Source of the DNA: Eretmocerus hayati
Lineage: Eukaryota > Arthropoda > Insecta > Hymenoptera > Aphelinidae
Direction of reading: 5' to 3'
DNA length: 64,000 bases
NCBI GenBank assembly: GCA_029851415.1
Contig: CM056741.1
Span: 64,346,282 to 64,410,281, forward strand
Part shown: positions 24,730 to 37,314 of the stretch, piece after piece
Layout: every line of letters starts with the position of its first letter
Position numbering within the stretch: the stretch's first letter is position 1
Made by a program: the position numbers and the translations under genes
The notes under the pieces: model-generated
Databases searched by the model: none
What the model was told of the DNA's origin: nothing
The model's input: only the letters and a program-made list of their open reading frames with translations

Positions 24730-25955
24730 AGGTAAGTATACCCAACTTGCCTCTGTGCCCAACTTGCCCCTATATACCGATCTCAAGATTGGGCACTCGT
24801 TGACCTACCGCAATTTTTTCACATTTGCAATATGAAAAAATAAGTGGTTCAGATGGACCCCGAATCATTTCTGCGTTCCTCAGAGAATTTAGAGTGATTT
24901 TTCCATTTTTCGTGTTTGCACAGCTAAGAAATCACCGAGAAACTTCGAAATTACTTTCGGTAAAACCGGTGCCAAAATTCTTTGATCTGACCAATGTTCA
25001 CGTACTTCAGCGCATTCCATTCCTTTTTTCAAGATCTTCAGAATCCATTTTTTGAAGTTGCAAAACTTGGATTTGGAGCAATTTTATGAGCAGAATACGG
25101 AGATCATTTGCAAAACAAAAAGGCCAAAGCGGTGTGTGCCCAATATGCGTGCGCATGTGGTTTTCCCGGAAGGGCGTGTAGTTGTAGTTACGATTTTTTC
25201 ATCACTCAGAAAGTGTTTATCGCGTCAAAATGAGTCGAGAAGAGTGGTTTGGACCGACGGAAAGCACCAAATTTGATTGCTCGGCGTTAAAAACATATTT
25301 TGTGCACTTTACCCCCGATTCACATCGTTTTTTGGGAAAATTGAAACGGTTCAGCTCCAGTTGATCAATTTTAGACACACGTGAGCTCATCTTAATCTTT
25401 AGACTTCAGTTGCTGAGAAAATGGCTTAAGGCAATGCGGTCACCGTACACCGTAACCATGGACCTTGAAAATACTCCTTACATGAAAAGTTGGATGATTC
25501 AAAGTGTGAGACGAGTTGTCGAATCCTTGTTATTTTCCAAATTGCATTCCTCAATCCGTTGCTTAGCCCAAATCACAAGAGAATCAGAGAAAAGTGGGAA
25601 AATAACTCGGCCGCGGGAACCTCCTAACCTATAATACACGCACATTTTCATTCCCAACTTTCTCCGACTATCTTGCAATTTGGGCTTAACGGACAAATCT
25701 AAGTTAGATGATAACAAATATTTGTGCGCTCGTCGTTTAGCCCAAATCGCAACAGAATCGGAGAAAGTTGGGAATGATTTTCAGCTTGCATGGTGACCGC
25801 ATCGCCTTCATGGGGGTGAGAAAATTTAATGTACTCCCGCTCATTTTGAAGGCCTTGAAAGGAGCTTCAAAATGAGCTAGAGCAAGTTGAATATGTTGAG
25901 ATAGATCAGAGTTGTAGAAAGAATGGCTTGATGGGGGAGTTGGGTACAATTACCT
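24730..25955. mobile_element. AGGTAAGT-ended TIR family, copy 1 (with nested element)
   Basis: The left end is AGGTAAGTATACCCAACTTG. The right end reads GAGTTGGGTACAATTACCT, its inverted form. TG flanks both sides. The body matches copy 4 (59785-60621) over hundreds of bases, for example CGAATCATTTCTGCGTTC. An internal hairpin CTCATTTTGAAGGC / GCTTCAAAATGAGC lies near 25837. A separate 380 bp element is inserted at 25428-25807; without it the copy is about 850 bp, the family size. Confidence 0.75.
25428..25807. mobile_element. nested TIR element, about 380 bp
   Basis: The ends are AAGGCAATGCGGTCACC and the inverted GGTGACCGCATCGCCTT. The inside is largely palindromic: TTAGCCCAAATC and CCAACTTTCTCCGA occur in both orientations. 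A related segment occurs at 42395-42590. Confidence 0.65.
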
Positions 25956-27221
25956 TGTATAAAATTAATAAAGTATGATTATCTTCCCGTGATTAAGGCA
26001 GTACTGGCTTTGTTGGTCGAAAGATATTGCTAAGCCCCATGAACTGTCAATTTGGTTACAAATTAAAGTCGAAAGGCAGAAAAATCCTCTCTACAGTGCC
26101 CCTTCTTTTTCACGGAATCTTGAGCTCAAAGCTGTGACCCTTTTTATTACAAAAAATTACTCAACTCTCCTCAGTTCCACTCTCAAAGATAACGAGAAAG
26201 CCTAATCTGCATGCCCTCGAGACTCAGTGCCACCCAAAAAGGTTTAAAAGTCTTAGCTAGAGATGAAGTAATTCATGAAAATATGAACAACGAAAGAAAA
26301 ACAAGCTCGGTACATGATGTAAAACTTTGTACGCGCACTATATAGGATTTACCCGGAGAAAAACGTGAGACGCATTGGTTTTGCAAATTATTTAAAAAAT
26401 AGTTTCATTTTCTAAGAGGCAAGTATGCACTGAAGTAGACAATTTGTTGAGCAAACAAAACGAGAGCATGGATCTCTGCATGGATTTTCAATACCGCAAA
26501 TAACCACAACTCTACGGAGAAAACACTTTTGTTATCGTAGAAATTCTTGAACCGCGTTTGATTACTGAAATTCCAAATAATCACGAGATTCAACATGGAA
26601 AGCGAATATTCATCAATCTGTAAGCAGTTACTCGTTTAAAAAGGCTGCACCTGTTGATTGATACTTCGTGTTAACCCATGCTAAGATCTTTTTATGCGGT
26701 TAGATTTCTTCGGAGGAACTTTTATCTTTCTTGAAATCACTGACTAATAAGTCTATAACACTTCTATACTTACATACAATGGATGTGGAAAAATATATTG
26801 TAGAGCCGACATAGTGTTTCAACAGGATCGATAAAATTTTGCGAGTCATTTGATCGATTTATTTTGAGGTTTTATCGTGAACATTGTTAATTAAAATCGC
26901 ATTATTGTGTCGTATAATTTTTGACCCGAGTTTCAATCGCTCACTTTGATATTTTGTTTGATCTCGATTAGGATGTTATTTTATCATGATCCGCAATGAG
27001 AATCCGGATTATTAGTTACGCCAAAAAAGAGGATCCTTTGCTACAACGATCACCGATGGGAAACATAAGCAACGGGCCCGAATCAGTCGAGCAATAAGTT
27101 GTACCCATGACCTTTGTTACAAGGAACCCTCTGAAGAAGGGCCCGGGGCCTCCCCTTTGGCCTGGCAAACTTTTTTTCAGTGTGCACTCGAGTGTGCACT
27201 ACTATTATTTCAGCGATATTA
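25956..27221. other. intron stretch, nothing recognised
   Basis: AT-rich sequence without a supported gene or repeat boundary. A 65-codon frame at 27107-27304 partly overlaps the next element and reads as low-information sequence. Confidence 0.45.
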
Positions 27222-27991
27222 AGGTAAGTGTGACTAATTTGCCCCCACTACTTTTGTTTTGCTCGCCATCTCAACTCATCTTTATATTTTCTAACGTACT
27301 TTAGCTCATTTCAAAGCTTGTTTCAAGACATTCAAAATGAGCTAAGGTACGTTTAATTTCAACGAATTGGAGCCAAGATATCTTGATTTTCACGAAAGAA
27401 GATTTTTTGCGAGTTTTCAACAGTGTGTTCCTAACTTGCCCCCACAGGGAAAAGAGGCCTTTTTCATGTATTATACGGTTTTTTCGTATAACCGGGATAT
27501 CCCGGCTTCCAGACCGCCAAATAAGACATACTTTAGCTCATTTCGTAAATTTTTTTACCCCCTTTTGAACTTTATGAGGTAAATTGACGCTTAATGGAGC
27601 GAGGAACGAGTTTGGAAAAAGACTATGGGGGAAAATTAGGAACACTGCACTTTTTCTAGTAGCATGGGCGTAGAATCGGCTAAAAATCGAATTTTGCAAT
27701 TCTGCAAAAAGTATTTCTAAGTTGGGACAAAGACAGAGAAAATGAGTTGAAGTACGTTGAAATTGATCTCATCAATTTTGTTTGGCATAGCTTTTAGTGA
27801 TCAACAAAAAAGAAGTCAAAAGTACCGAAAACCACTTTTTTGTTGTAAGAAATGCGCGGGTCAAAGAGGATAGGTCCAGAACGTTTATTTCATCATATTT
27901 TAACGTAACAAACGTGAAAAAAATGCGCGGCAGGGTCTGCGGGTGAATACATTTGAGAACTTGAGTGGGGGAAAATTAGGCACAGTTACCT
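27222..27991. mobile_element. AGGTAAGT-ended TIR family, copy 2
   Basis: The left end AGGTAAGTGTGACTAATTTG and the right end AAATTAGGCACAGTTACCT are inverted versions of each other. It contains the family hairpin TAGCTCATTTCAAAGCTTG / CATTCAAAATGAGCTA at about 27302-27345. The copy is 770 bp and diverged from copies 1 and 4. It has no coding capacity. Confidence 0.7.
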
Positions 27992-30880
27992 CAGTACTAT
28001 TAATTTATTGAATTTTGTATTATCAAGTGCGTCAACACGCGTGAGCCTGATAATTATTTATAACTGCTCGAGGATTGCTATAAGATGCAAGAACAATCCT
28101 CGAATCCTTACATCAGTGTCGGAAAGCTCCATCTCAGCTCTGGTGAATTCCAATGTTTCATCTCGACGCTCGCGGTCTCTCGATTCCCCAAGGACCGTAA
28201 TACCTCAGTGGCGATCAATGTTATTCGGTTGAGAAGTGAAGTTGGTCAAACTCGATTTGCTGCGAAGAAAATTTGATACAGTGATACTTTTGATACTTTA
28301 AAATTCATCTTTTTTGAGCTACATTTGATGCTCTGCGATGAAGGGGAATATCATAGACAATTCAATGAAAGATAATCTGTTTTTGTCATCGACGATTCCC
28401 AACTCTTTGAAAAAAATGTCTTGGTTTGATTTCCGTTATTTAAACTGTGAATACTTTATTCCGGTATCCGCATCAGCTTTTTTTATGAGAACGATTTTAT
28501 CGTAAAATTACAAAAGGTATCTTTCAATGCGAGATGTCTCGATGAACTCCTGGGAGGATAAATGAGATCTCTCGGAGGTATGATGATTTTAAACCTCTGA
28601 ATCGACTCATAGTCCCTCCAACTTCATCAACACCGTATTATATGGTATAAAAATGGAACACATATAGGTGTTATTTTCACTCAAAAGTATGGATCAAAGG
28701 TTGTTCAAGCAATTGCAACTTTGGTTTATATCTGTCTAAATTTCAGGAAAAATTTACTACGAATAGTCTCCCATTGATAATTTTTACGGCTCTCAAAGCT
28801 ATTGAACCCGAACAGAGGATTGAAATAAATTCTCCCGCTAATGGATAAAATTGATCAAAATGAACACGAGAAGCTTCCAAATCTCGCAGTATTATTTCAT
28901 ACGGTTCCGTCGTGCAAAAGTTCGTTAGAGCAAGTTTTCACACAAAAACGCTAGAGCAACAAACCATCAGGCTTCGTTGCTTCGGTCGTTGCGAATTTTA
29001 CCCTGGATTACTCCATTACTCGGTCACGAAGACGCCAGGAGCAGAAAATTCAGAGCAAAGCATCAAGCAAGTATCAAAGCATAAAGCACACAAGGAAATC
29101 GATGGAGAAATAAGGGAAGAGTTTCTGATTCTGCATTGTGTCAGTCGAGACCACACAGACGTACGTATACCCGACTGGGCGCGATTTATCGCGATGATGG
29201 AAGAGTTTATTGCTGTATGAGGCGAGCACACATACGCGTTTCCTTGGGTTTCATACACACATACGCACAAATTCCTCGACAAATTCACAATACATTTAAC
29301 ATAAAGCTTCAGAGATGCAGAAAAGCTGCGGACAGAGTCTCGTTTAAACATACTATACGTAAAGCTTGCAGAGCACGTCACTTAGTTTCTTGTCTCTGTG
29401 CCAACTTGTACGGAGAAAATCGTAATCCGTTGCTCCCGCGGGGGTGACATCAGCGCGCCCGTCTCTCATCCTCCTGAATGCTCTCCTATAAGCCAACCCC
29501 ATATACATGTATATTCTTATACTCTCTACGCTCTGCATCAACGACGAAAAAAGTCATCTGGCAATTTTTCCCTGCAAAGAACTCGGGACTCGACTCGGTA
29601 GCTTCGGAAAATTGATAAATTCGCCAAATCTCGTTCGCGTATTAGAGCAAAAATTGCACTCGCAAAATTTACTCTCCGAACTCTGATTGAGCATCCGGAT
29701 CTGTAGGATTTATTGTTCGAAAAGCATTTTCCATAAAATTGTACAAACTTCCATGTTTGTACCTACATATGTATGAGAGTATATTCTTGAAATGCAGACT
29801 TCAGCGAAGAAAAAGAAACGAATGAAGGAAAGTTGCTGTCGTTGCAAGCTCGCTCGCAAGCTCAAATCGTTCTCGGTCCAATTTGTGTACTTCTGGGCTT
29901 ATCCCGAGGACAATTCGTACCCGTCGCACCATCCAATGAGCTAATATACTTGAGCAGTGGCGAGCATGTCCGTGAATGCGTTCACTAGATCTGAGATGGA
30001 GGAAGTCATCCCTCAACCCAATATAACCACTCAGCACACGATAACAATGCGAAGCTCCTAATAGAGGCACCGCACCACCGCAAGCTCCATCACAGCAATG
30101 GAACTGCAACGAGGGCGATAATACTCGCACGGATGAATTCGTCTATATACATAAGTATATAATCTCAAGATATTATATAGTATATGATATTACGAGAGAG
30201 CCCTTTCCCCGATCATCCGCGAGCCGAGCGTATAATCAAATCATACGCGCTACTGCAAATCGTACTTTGGCAACTTCTTGATCCGAGTGGGTTATATAGA
30301 TTTTGGTACAGGGCACATTGTCATTCGCTCAGTGATCGGCAGAAACCTCGGAAGAAACTTTGATTCTAGTGAAGCCGAGGGTGAAGCAAAATTTATGATG
30401 ATATTCTCAATATTCTATAATCTATCCCCGTTGAGGGGGCACGATGTAGTATGAGTATCTACGAGTAAATGCGGTGAATGGAAGAGAGCCCTCTAATCTC
30501 TCGTATAGCTCGTGAGTTGACAACGATTTTCAAGTGCTTCGCGGGTTGAGTTTCTTTGTTAATCTGAACCAAGTGCGTTGGGCAGAAAGTTAATTCAATT
30601 TTATCTAAAGATACCTACACTGCAGGCTAAAGCAGATGAAATTTTTTTTGCAAATATACTCTAACGAGCTTTAATCATGCGGAACTTACCTACAGTCCTA
30701 GATGAATTTCGAACCACCAGAGCCACCAAATAGGCACTCGTGAAAGTTCACATCGGTCCGAGCATCGGTCTTGGTTACTGCGGTTACTGCGATGGCTTCA
30801 AAAACTACTCTTCACTCGCAATGCATATGCGTGAATAGAATAATGAAGTAACTGAATTTGTGAAATCGATATTGAAGCAC
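27992..30880. other. gene-free stretch, CpG-richer from 28900
   Basis: No supported gene. From about 28900 to 30330 the sequence is richer in CpG and in GCAAGCTC-type words (CGTTGCAAGCTCGCTCGCAAGC near 29840). A 102-codon + strand frame at 28912-29220 shows no domain. Confidence 0.4.
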
Positions 30881-30884
30881 GTCG

Positions 30885-31136
30885 ACCAGTGAAACTTCAC
30901 TGAAAACCTCTCACTGGTTCATCCAGCCCACATCCGTTCACTGGGTATCCAGTAAAGTTCGCTGGTTCAAACCAGTGATCCTAATAACAAGATTCTCACA
31001 GCATTGTTTGGAAAAAGTTATATTCCTCTCGAGTATTTTACAAATTTGAGTTTGTTGGAAAACGCCTAACAAGGTCGACAAATCGTGTTAACAAAACCAA
31101 CAGAATAAAACAAATATTTTTCCAAACAGTGCTGTG
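30885..31136. repeat. CACTGG-word cluster followed by a 140 bp inverted-repeat element
   Basis: Between 30885 and 30980 the words CCAGTGAA, CACTGGTT, CACTGGGT, CCAGTAAA, CTGGTTC and CCAGTGATC recur in both orientations. From 30997 to 31136 a short element has ends CACAGCATTGTTTGGAAAAA and the inverted TTTTTCCAAACAGTGCTGTG. Clusters of short inverted words beside a terminus are typical of DNA transposon ends. Confidence 0.55.
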
Positions 31137-32851
31137 TAAATTATTATCTACGCAAGCCTCTGCCCGACCTGAGATTAAATTACGAAATTCATCACATAAA
31201 ATCAGTTAAGACGATTCAGCCAATATTTGTATCACCGCGTCATCTCGCGAACGTTCAAAAAATTCGCTATCACATAGTCTAACTACCATGAATCTGAAAA
31301 AGTTTCATCTTGCACTTTTCGTGCTAGATTTCGTCACTTGCCGTACGCATATAAATCAAGATCCAAGTACGTTTTTTTCAAAAGCGTGCATGAAATGAAA
31401 TGAAATGCTCCCTGCTTACTCAAGTCTTTTGCAAAAAACGACCTGGCGAAAAAACTATAGAGCTAGCTTCGTCGAGAACGAATTATTAACGTCACAAAGG
31501 ACTTGGGGCGATCCTCGTGTGGGTATATAGAACGCGCACACATTCCTGTTATCGTTCCCAACTCTCTTCGACTCACACACGCAAGACTATAACTTATCAA
31601 ACATATTTCCAACGTAAAAACGAAGCAGCAACAGCCGCGGTATCATCGGAAACTCCGCAAGTCGCAAAAGTATACCGAGGAGTAAATGACAAAATGAGAG
31701 TTTTCATTCTCCCCATCTTTCCCGAACAGAAGCTTGAGTGAGAAAAAATGAATCTCGCAGTTCGCAACTCACATTGTTAACGTAGAAAAATCGACGAGTA
31801 AATGCAATGGAAGCTATGGGTCAGTTTCGCAGCGTGCCGATGGCGTGCAAAAAGAAAAACGAGCGACAAGACTTTGGCGCGCGCAGTTTGAAAACGCCCG
31901 CGCGCACCAACTTTGGTCAAGGGAAACACCTACATACATACAGGTATAAAAGTAAGGTAAAAGCTCACAAAACTTTGCTAAGCTAAAATGAAAGAAAAAA
32001 GAATTTGAACGTCGTAAAGCTCGTCGCGCTTGCAGTTGGAGTATATAACATCTGTGACCGGGGGCGCGGTATAGGTTCACAAATCTATCGCTACTCGTCC
32101 ACACGTTTCAAATCATCAGGTGTACTCGACGGCATGCATCGCAATTCAATTTTTTTATCCGCAGACATATCTCATCGTGCACGTCTAGAATACCATATTT
32201 CGTTCTATACGCATACATGTGGTTATATACGCCCCCGAGGGAAGGTCGCGAAAAATATCCACATCATTCCATTTTGTTTGAATAAAAAGTTGCTCGACTC
32301 ATCGGGAAACTTCGTTCGTTCGCGCTCGGTTATAGAAACAAACAATGGACACAACGAGCTTTGCCCAATCAATTTGTCTGTTCTATGCTATGCTCTATGT
32401 GCATACCACGCATAGCGCGAGTTTTTGACTCGACAGACACAGCGATGGACGAGAGACGAGAACGAGAGGCGAGTTTTCCTTTGACTCTCGCAACTCATGC
32501 CACGCAAAATTTGTGCATGCGTGCGATTGGTACACTGTATATTTGTGAAAACATGTCATGAACAATCATAGATCCATCTTGGAATTATTGATATGGTGTA
32601 TTCCTACAAGAAAATGATTTCGTCGGTAACATCTGAGAATTCACGAAATCACGCTGAGCGAGAGATGCGCGTAGTAACTCGAGAGGTTTTGGGTTAAAGT
32701 TACGATGGTAAAAAAATAGACAAAGTTCATGGAGCTCGGGGAAAAAAAAAATTGGCATCAGGACCACTCATAGCTCACAAACATCACCTTGAATTATAAT
32801 GAATCATGATACCGTAAAAAGAACATGGAAAATTGTACTCGCGTAGTCGTA
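31137..32851. other. gene-free stretch before the CACTA element
   Basis: Intronic sequence of mixed composition, CpG-richer at 31500-32560. Overlapping frames on both strands (up to 136 codons at 32005-32415) have no recognisable domain. Confidence 0.4.
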
Positions 32852-32876
32852 CACTGTAAATGAGGGAAAAATATTC

Positions 32877-32995
32877 AACCAGTTGATTGGAGTTTCTCTC
32901 CCTCAACCAGTGGTTGACGCCGATAACTAACCAATTGGTTGATTTGTTGCAGCAACCACTGGTTGATTACCAAATTCAACCACTGGTTAAACATT
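32877..32995. repeat. left subterminal array of CAACCA-TGGTTG palindromes
   Basis: At least five copies of a 13 bp palindromic motif (CAACCAGTTGATTG, CAACCAGTGGTTG, AACCAATTGGTTG, CAACCACTGGTTG, CAACCACTGGTTA) are spaced 20 to 28 bp apart. In plant CACTA elements such arrays are binding sites for an element-encoded protein (established); the same role is inferred here. Confidence 0.8.
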
Positions 32996-33170
32996 TTTCT
33001 ATTACAGCAAGTATAGGGTACATGAGATTGATGAGTGCTGGTGGCCAAACGACAGTTTTGGGGCAGAAAAACAAGTGACCTCACGCTTTTTCTTAAAACA
33101 ATGGAAATCTTCATTTCTATCTTTTATTGGCGAAACAACGTTGAAAAATTTGTTCAATTAACTCAGTAAT

Positions 33171-33363
33171 GTCCCGCGTAGAAATTGAAAATATTGGCGA
33201 CATGTCGCCGAGCTATCGCAAATTCCCATTCGCGACAGCTTTGCGATAGGTCGGCGACAGCTTGGCGATAGCTCGGCGACATGATTTTGCGACAGCTCGG
33301 CGACATGTCGCCAAACCTGTATTTGCGACATGTCGCAAATGTTCTGGCAATTTTTACGAAATT
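33171..33363. repeat. inner inverted repeat, left copy (GCGACATGTCGC modules)
   Basis: Modules such as GGCGACATGTCGCC, GAGCTATCGC, GGCGACAGCTTGGCGATAG and TTTGCGACATGTCGCAAA follow one another. The same series occurs reversed at 40478-40660, with differences at only a few positions. Confidence 0.85.
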
Positions 33364-34434
33364 TTCCTTCGAATTCCATTAACCGCTCGATAATTACATT
33401 TGAAATTAACATAAAAAGGCTGTAATAACGTGAATCAAAGTTTATTATCCAACATAAATTCATATAACATTTTAGAATGATCCATAAGACGTACAATTTT
33501 TGTATTCATGAATCAATCTTCAAAACATTCCTGCTACTCTTGTTTTCCATGGCTTCCTGCGTTCGTCTACAGTTTGCATTTTCTTGTGAGAGAATCTTGA
33601 GAACTATTTCAATGTGTACACTTAACAATCTGATGCTACTGGCGTTCCAGAAAATAATTGGTTTCAATAGGGAATGAGAGGAATCCCATTCATATAATAT
33701 AAAATTACCTCAACCCGTCAAACTTATCAACAATATGAATACTTGAATGAAACATTTCGGTACTAGAGTGTCTAAGTACATTAAACCAGACGTCACGATG
33801 CAAAAATGCGTGTTCTTAATGAAGTTTTCAGCATTTTTCCGAAAAAGGGACGTCTCCCAATCGACGTGTATGATATTTTATGAGCACCAACGCTGATATA
33901 TACGACATCACTTATAACAAGTAAAATTTTAGTTGCGCTGTGGTGTATATTAGAAGCATCCGTACCGGTACATTTGATCGCTCATTGCATGTTCTTAAAT
34001 CGGGAAATCGTCTTACGATGATTCGCTCTGAAAACTTTTTTTGCAGCACTCTTCGAAAAGAACACGAGTTTTTGCACTGTAAAGGATAATATTCTACTCT
34101 TTGCATACAAGTGACGAACTTCGAAACCAAATGGCGGTCGAGGAGCATGGAAATGATTCCGAGAATGTGCGCAAAGTAGATGTAACCTCTGTGTATCAAA
34201 CTATCTTTCTTAATCGACTATGAGTAAAATTTGATAAACAGTGCACAAAGTACGAGTCCACGCGGAGTTTTTCGATGCGAATAGTTCAATACACAGCTGC
34301 GAGCACAGCAGTGAAACTCATGCTTCGCATCTTCTTGATGATACCGACTTTTCCGCACAGCTCGGGACGGAAATCTAACTCCCGTATGCCAGAAGCAGGA
34401 ATATTTGCCCGTCATCTGCTTTCTTATATGCTCT

Positions 34435-37080
34435 TCATCGTCTGGGGTACTTGTAAGTGTTGCACATATTATTGGCTACAGTGGTGAATTCAGCTGGAGT
34501 CAAACGAGCCTCACAAGTCTTGTTCACGTAGTCTGTGGAGGAAAAAATCGCATGAGATACCGAATATGCTGGAAATTGATAATTCGGATTGAATTTTGTA
34601 TGAGCTCACATTCTACTGCATCCATGGTTTCTTCAGGAATAGGACCACAATTTCTTGACTCTCCACGTGCGCACATTCGTCTCAGATGGTCTTTGCCTAC
34701 CAACTTCCTCAGCAGAGATCTCGTCATCTCTTTTGGATTTTTATACCACCGCTGCGCCCACGTCAGATAACCCTTATCAATCCACACGTTGAAAGTTGCG
34801 CATAACTGGACTCGTCCATTTCCTGCTTGCCCTGCTCTCACTATTGGGTCAATCTCCTGAAACAGATAAACATAGCACAATTAATATTTCCTCTCATCAC
34901 AGCGTGTACCATCAATAGGAAACGCTCTTACTTCTCCATTTTCATCCAGATCTGGACCTTCATGGACTCTTGGCCTTCTCCCTCTCCTCCCTCGTTGATT
35001 TTCCTGACGACCACGGCCGCGCCCAACTCTCTCAGCTCTATCTAGTTCTCGTCGTTCCTGAAAAGATCAATGAAAGTGATAAACGCGGATAAGTTCACAT
35101 TTTTACTCATTATCGTAGTTGATGAGGAAATTTCCTAACGTCAATGTGAACGTTGTGTCTGTCTCGATGGTTATGCTGCTCTCGAAGTCTCTCGTCTCTC
35201 CTCTGCCTAAAATCATGCTCATTTTCGATTCGGTACTCATCTAATATTCTCCATTCTTCTTCATTCCTGTCCAATCCGATACCAGCGTCACCATCATTTA
35301 CCTCCTGCGGCACCTGCACCACATCAAAAGATTTTCACGAGTTATTGGCGCAAGCCAGTATTCGCCATTATCCCGTTTTATTAATTGAAACGTTGCCTCA
35401 TACCTCGTCGTCTTCGTGTGAGTTATGATGTAGATCGTCCCACTGCCAATCGTCTCTTCGATCACCTGCATTCTCCCTCGACCCCATTCTTCCTAATCCT
35501 GGCCTCTGTAAAGTAGAAATACGATAATGTGATGATGTAAAAATTCTGACAAGGAGTTATATGCAGTCTGAGAAGAAGTTATCGAATATTTTACCAATTG
35601 TTGCTCATCTTGATTTCCGTACGATCTCTCATTGTTGTAATTCCTATCTCTTTGCGAGTCGTAAGATGAATCCAGTGCAGAGTAGCCGTGACCTCCATCG
35701 ATTGATGCTAATTCCTACCAAGTGATTCAAACAGTGAAATATCGAAATCAATGCGACTGACTTATGAGCGAACAAATCAATGGAAAAACGTTCAATACCT
35801 CGTCGTGTTCTTGCTCCTCTTGATATTGCTCCAGTCGTCGGTCTTCTTCTTCCCTCCGTCTTTCTATTTCCAAAAGCTCTGATCCGTTTCGACTTTCATT
35901 CAAACGATCCTGTCTTTCTTCTTCTCTCTGTCTCTCTTCTTCTCTCTGTCTCTCTCCTTCTCTCTGTCTCTCTTCTTCTCTCTGTCTCTCTTCTTCTCTC
36001 TGTCTCTCTATTCTTCTCATCCTCTCTAACTCTTCCTGTATTTTTTCGCCCCTCAGCCTCTTCTCTTCCTCAATCTCTGAATTTCTCTCAATCTCTCGTC
36101 TCGTTTCTGTTGCTTTCCTCTGAGCCTCTTTTCTTCTTCTTCTTTCTGCCCTACTGCTAATCTTTCTGCTTCTCTCTGAATTTCTTCTTGCCTCAGTTGG
36201 TCTGCTTCTTTGGAGGACTCTTTTCTCAAATTTTTTTTCGAAATAGAGTGTTCATAGTCGTCTTGCTCAATCGATTCCGTTGAATCATTCAGCCTGATCC
36301 TTTTTTTTGGGTTCCTCTGCTATCTTGTGCTGCTCCTCTCTTGTTCATCCTTGAATCTCTTTCGCCACTTATAGATGATGTCTCTCCTACATCATCATAA
36401 ATTGATCTTGTATCTATCAGTAACTCGTTATTCTTTTGATTCGCGGCAGATTTTTTGAGTGATTGCAACTTGCTCGCTCGCTGTAGATCCGATTTCTGGT
36501 TCAGGACTCTGGATTGTGCTCCTTTGTAAGTACGCTTTAAAATGGAACCGTCTGTGCTGACTGGCAACGATTCCAAATACTTCGAATCTTCTGCAATACG
36601 TAAGAAGAGTGATGAATTTCTTAAATGTATGTATATTGAGAAAAAGATTCTACATGAGCAGTATGCATGGAACCCTTAATTATTAAACTAGTATCTTCAA
36701 ATTTTCTCTCCTGTGCAATGCTCTCGAAATTTGGTTGAAGATGCTCATCACCTTTTGAACTTCGAAGAGTTTTTCCACAAGTAAATACTAACTTTTGACA
36801 GCGGCATATTGAATGTATCTGTTCGATTGCAGACGAAACTCAGAAAATTGTACAATAAAAATAACCGGTAATCGATACACCAAACCTAATCTTGTCTGAT
36901 ATGTTGAGCATGATGATTGGGAAACTCACGACTTTTCCTCAGGAGTTTCACTTTGAATTTTTTCCCAGATGCAGTGAGTTTGGCTAGAGTAACCTCTCCT
37001 TCATTACAATCGGGACACAGATTTTCTTCTGGGATGACGCTCTTCTGCTTCGATGCTGTCCAAAATACCAGTGCCCACAT
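34435..37080 (-). pseudogene. transposon-borne BEN-domain protein gene, eight exons, two frameshifts
   Basis: Exons on the - strand: 37080-36930, 36590-35799, 35714-35595, 35505-35404, 35313-35140, 35057-34932, 34856-34610, 34532-34435 (stop). All have GT...AG introns and compatible phases. The N-terminus, MWALVFWTASKQKSVIPEEN, then KKFKVKLLRKS and YLESLPVSTDG, resembles BEN-family proteins. The middle is Arg/Glu-rich with repeated RQREEE units, and an RGRGR basic patch follows. The last two exons form a BEN domain (LCATFNVWIDKGYLTW, MTRSLLRKLVGKDHLRRM, IPEETMDAVE, YYVNKTCEARLTPAEFTT), a DNA- or protein-binding fold. Exon 2 is not open in one frame: it shifts after the A8 run at 36301-36308 and again downstream, possibly at the A8 run at 36231-36238. 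It is either broken or carries homopolymer sequencing errors. Confidence 0.8.
35917..36010. repeat. 18 bp minisatellite inside the BEN gene
   Basis: About five units of CTCTGTCTCTCTTCTTCT on the + strand encode repeated RQREEE on the - strand. One unit has CCTTCT, giving a Gly. Such a tract can change length by slippage. Confidence 0.8.
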
Positions 37081-37314
37081 TCTGCTCGACACTCTCCTCT
37101 CCTCAATTACCAACTTTCTTCAAAAATACTGAATTTCTCCGTTCTCAACGGTTTCTTATTGCATTATCGTATCTGCACAATGTTTATATTTGTAGCATAT
37201 AATTTTGGTTAGGATGACATAAACATTCTATCCGCGGCAAATTCACTTCGACCAATTTGTCGTTGTCAACAATAGGCTCAATTAATCCACGAGTGAGTTT
37301 CGATAATCAAGAAA
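37081..37314. promoter_or_regulatory. shared intergenic region between divergent transposon genes
   Basis: The 234 bp between the BEN start (37080, -) and the transposase start (37315, +) must hold both promoters or 5'UTRs. AT-rich words such as TTTATATTTGTAGCATATAA lie near 37184-37203. No precise promoter element can be assigned from sequence alone. Confidence 0.5.

Noticed and set aside
35748..36020. RQREEE-rich peptide as a separate gene
   Set aside because: It is part of exon 2 of the BEN-domain gene, as shown by the splice phases on both sides.
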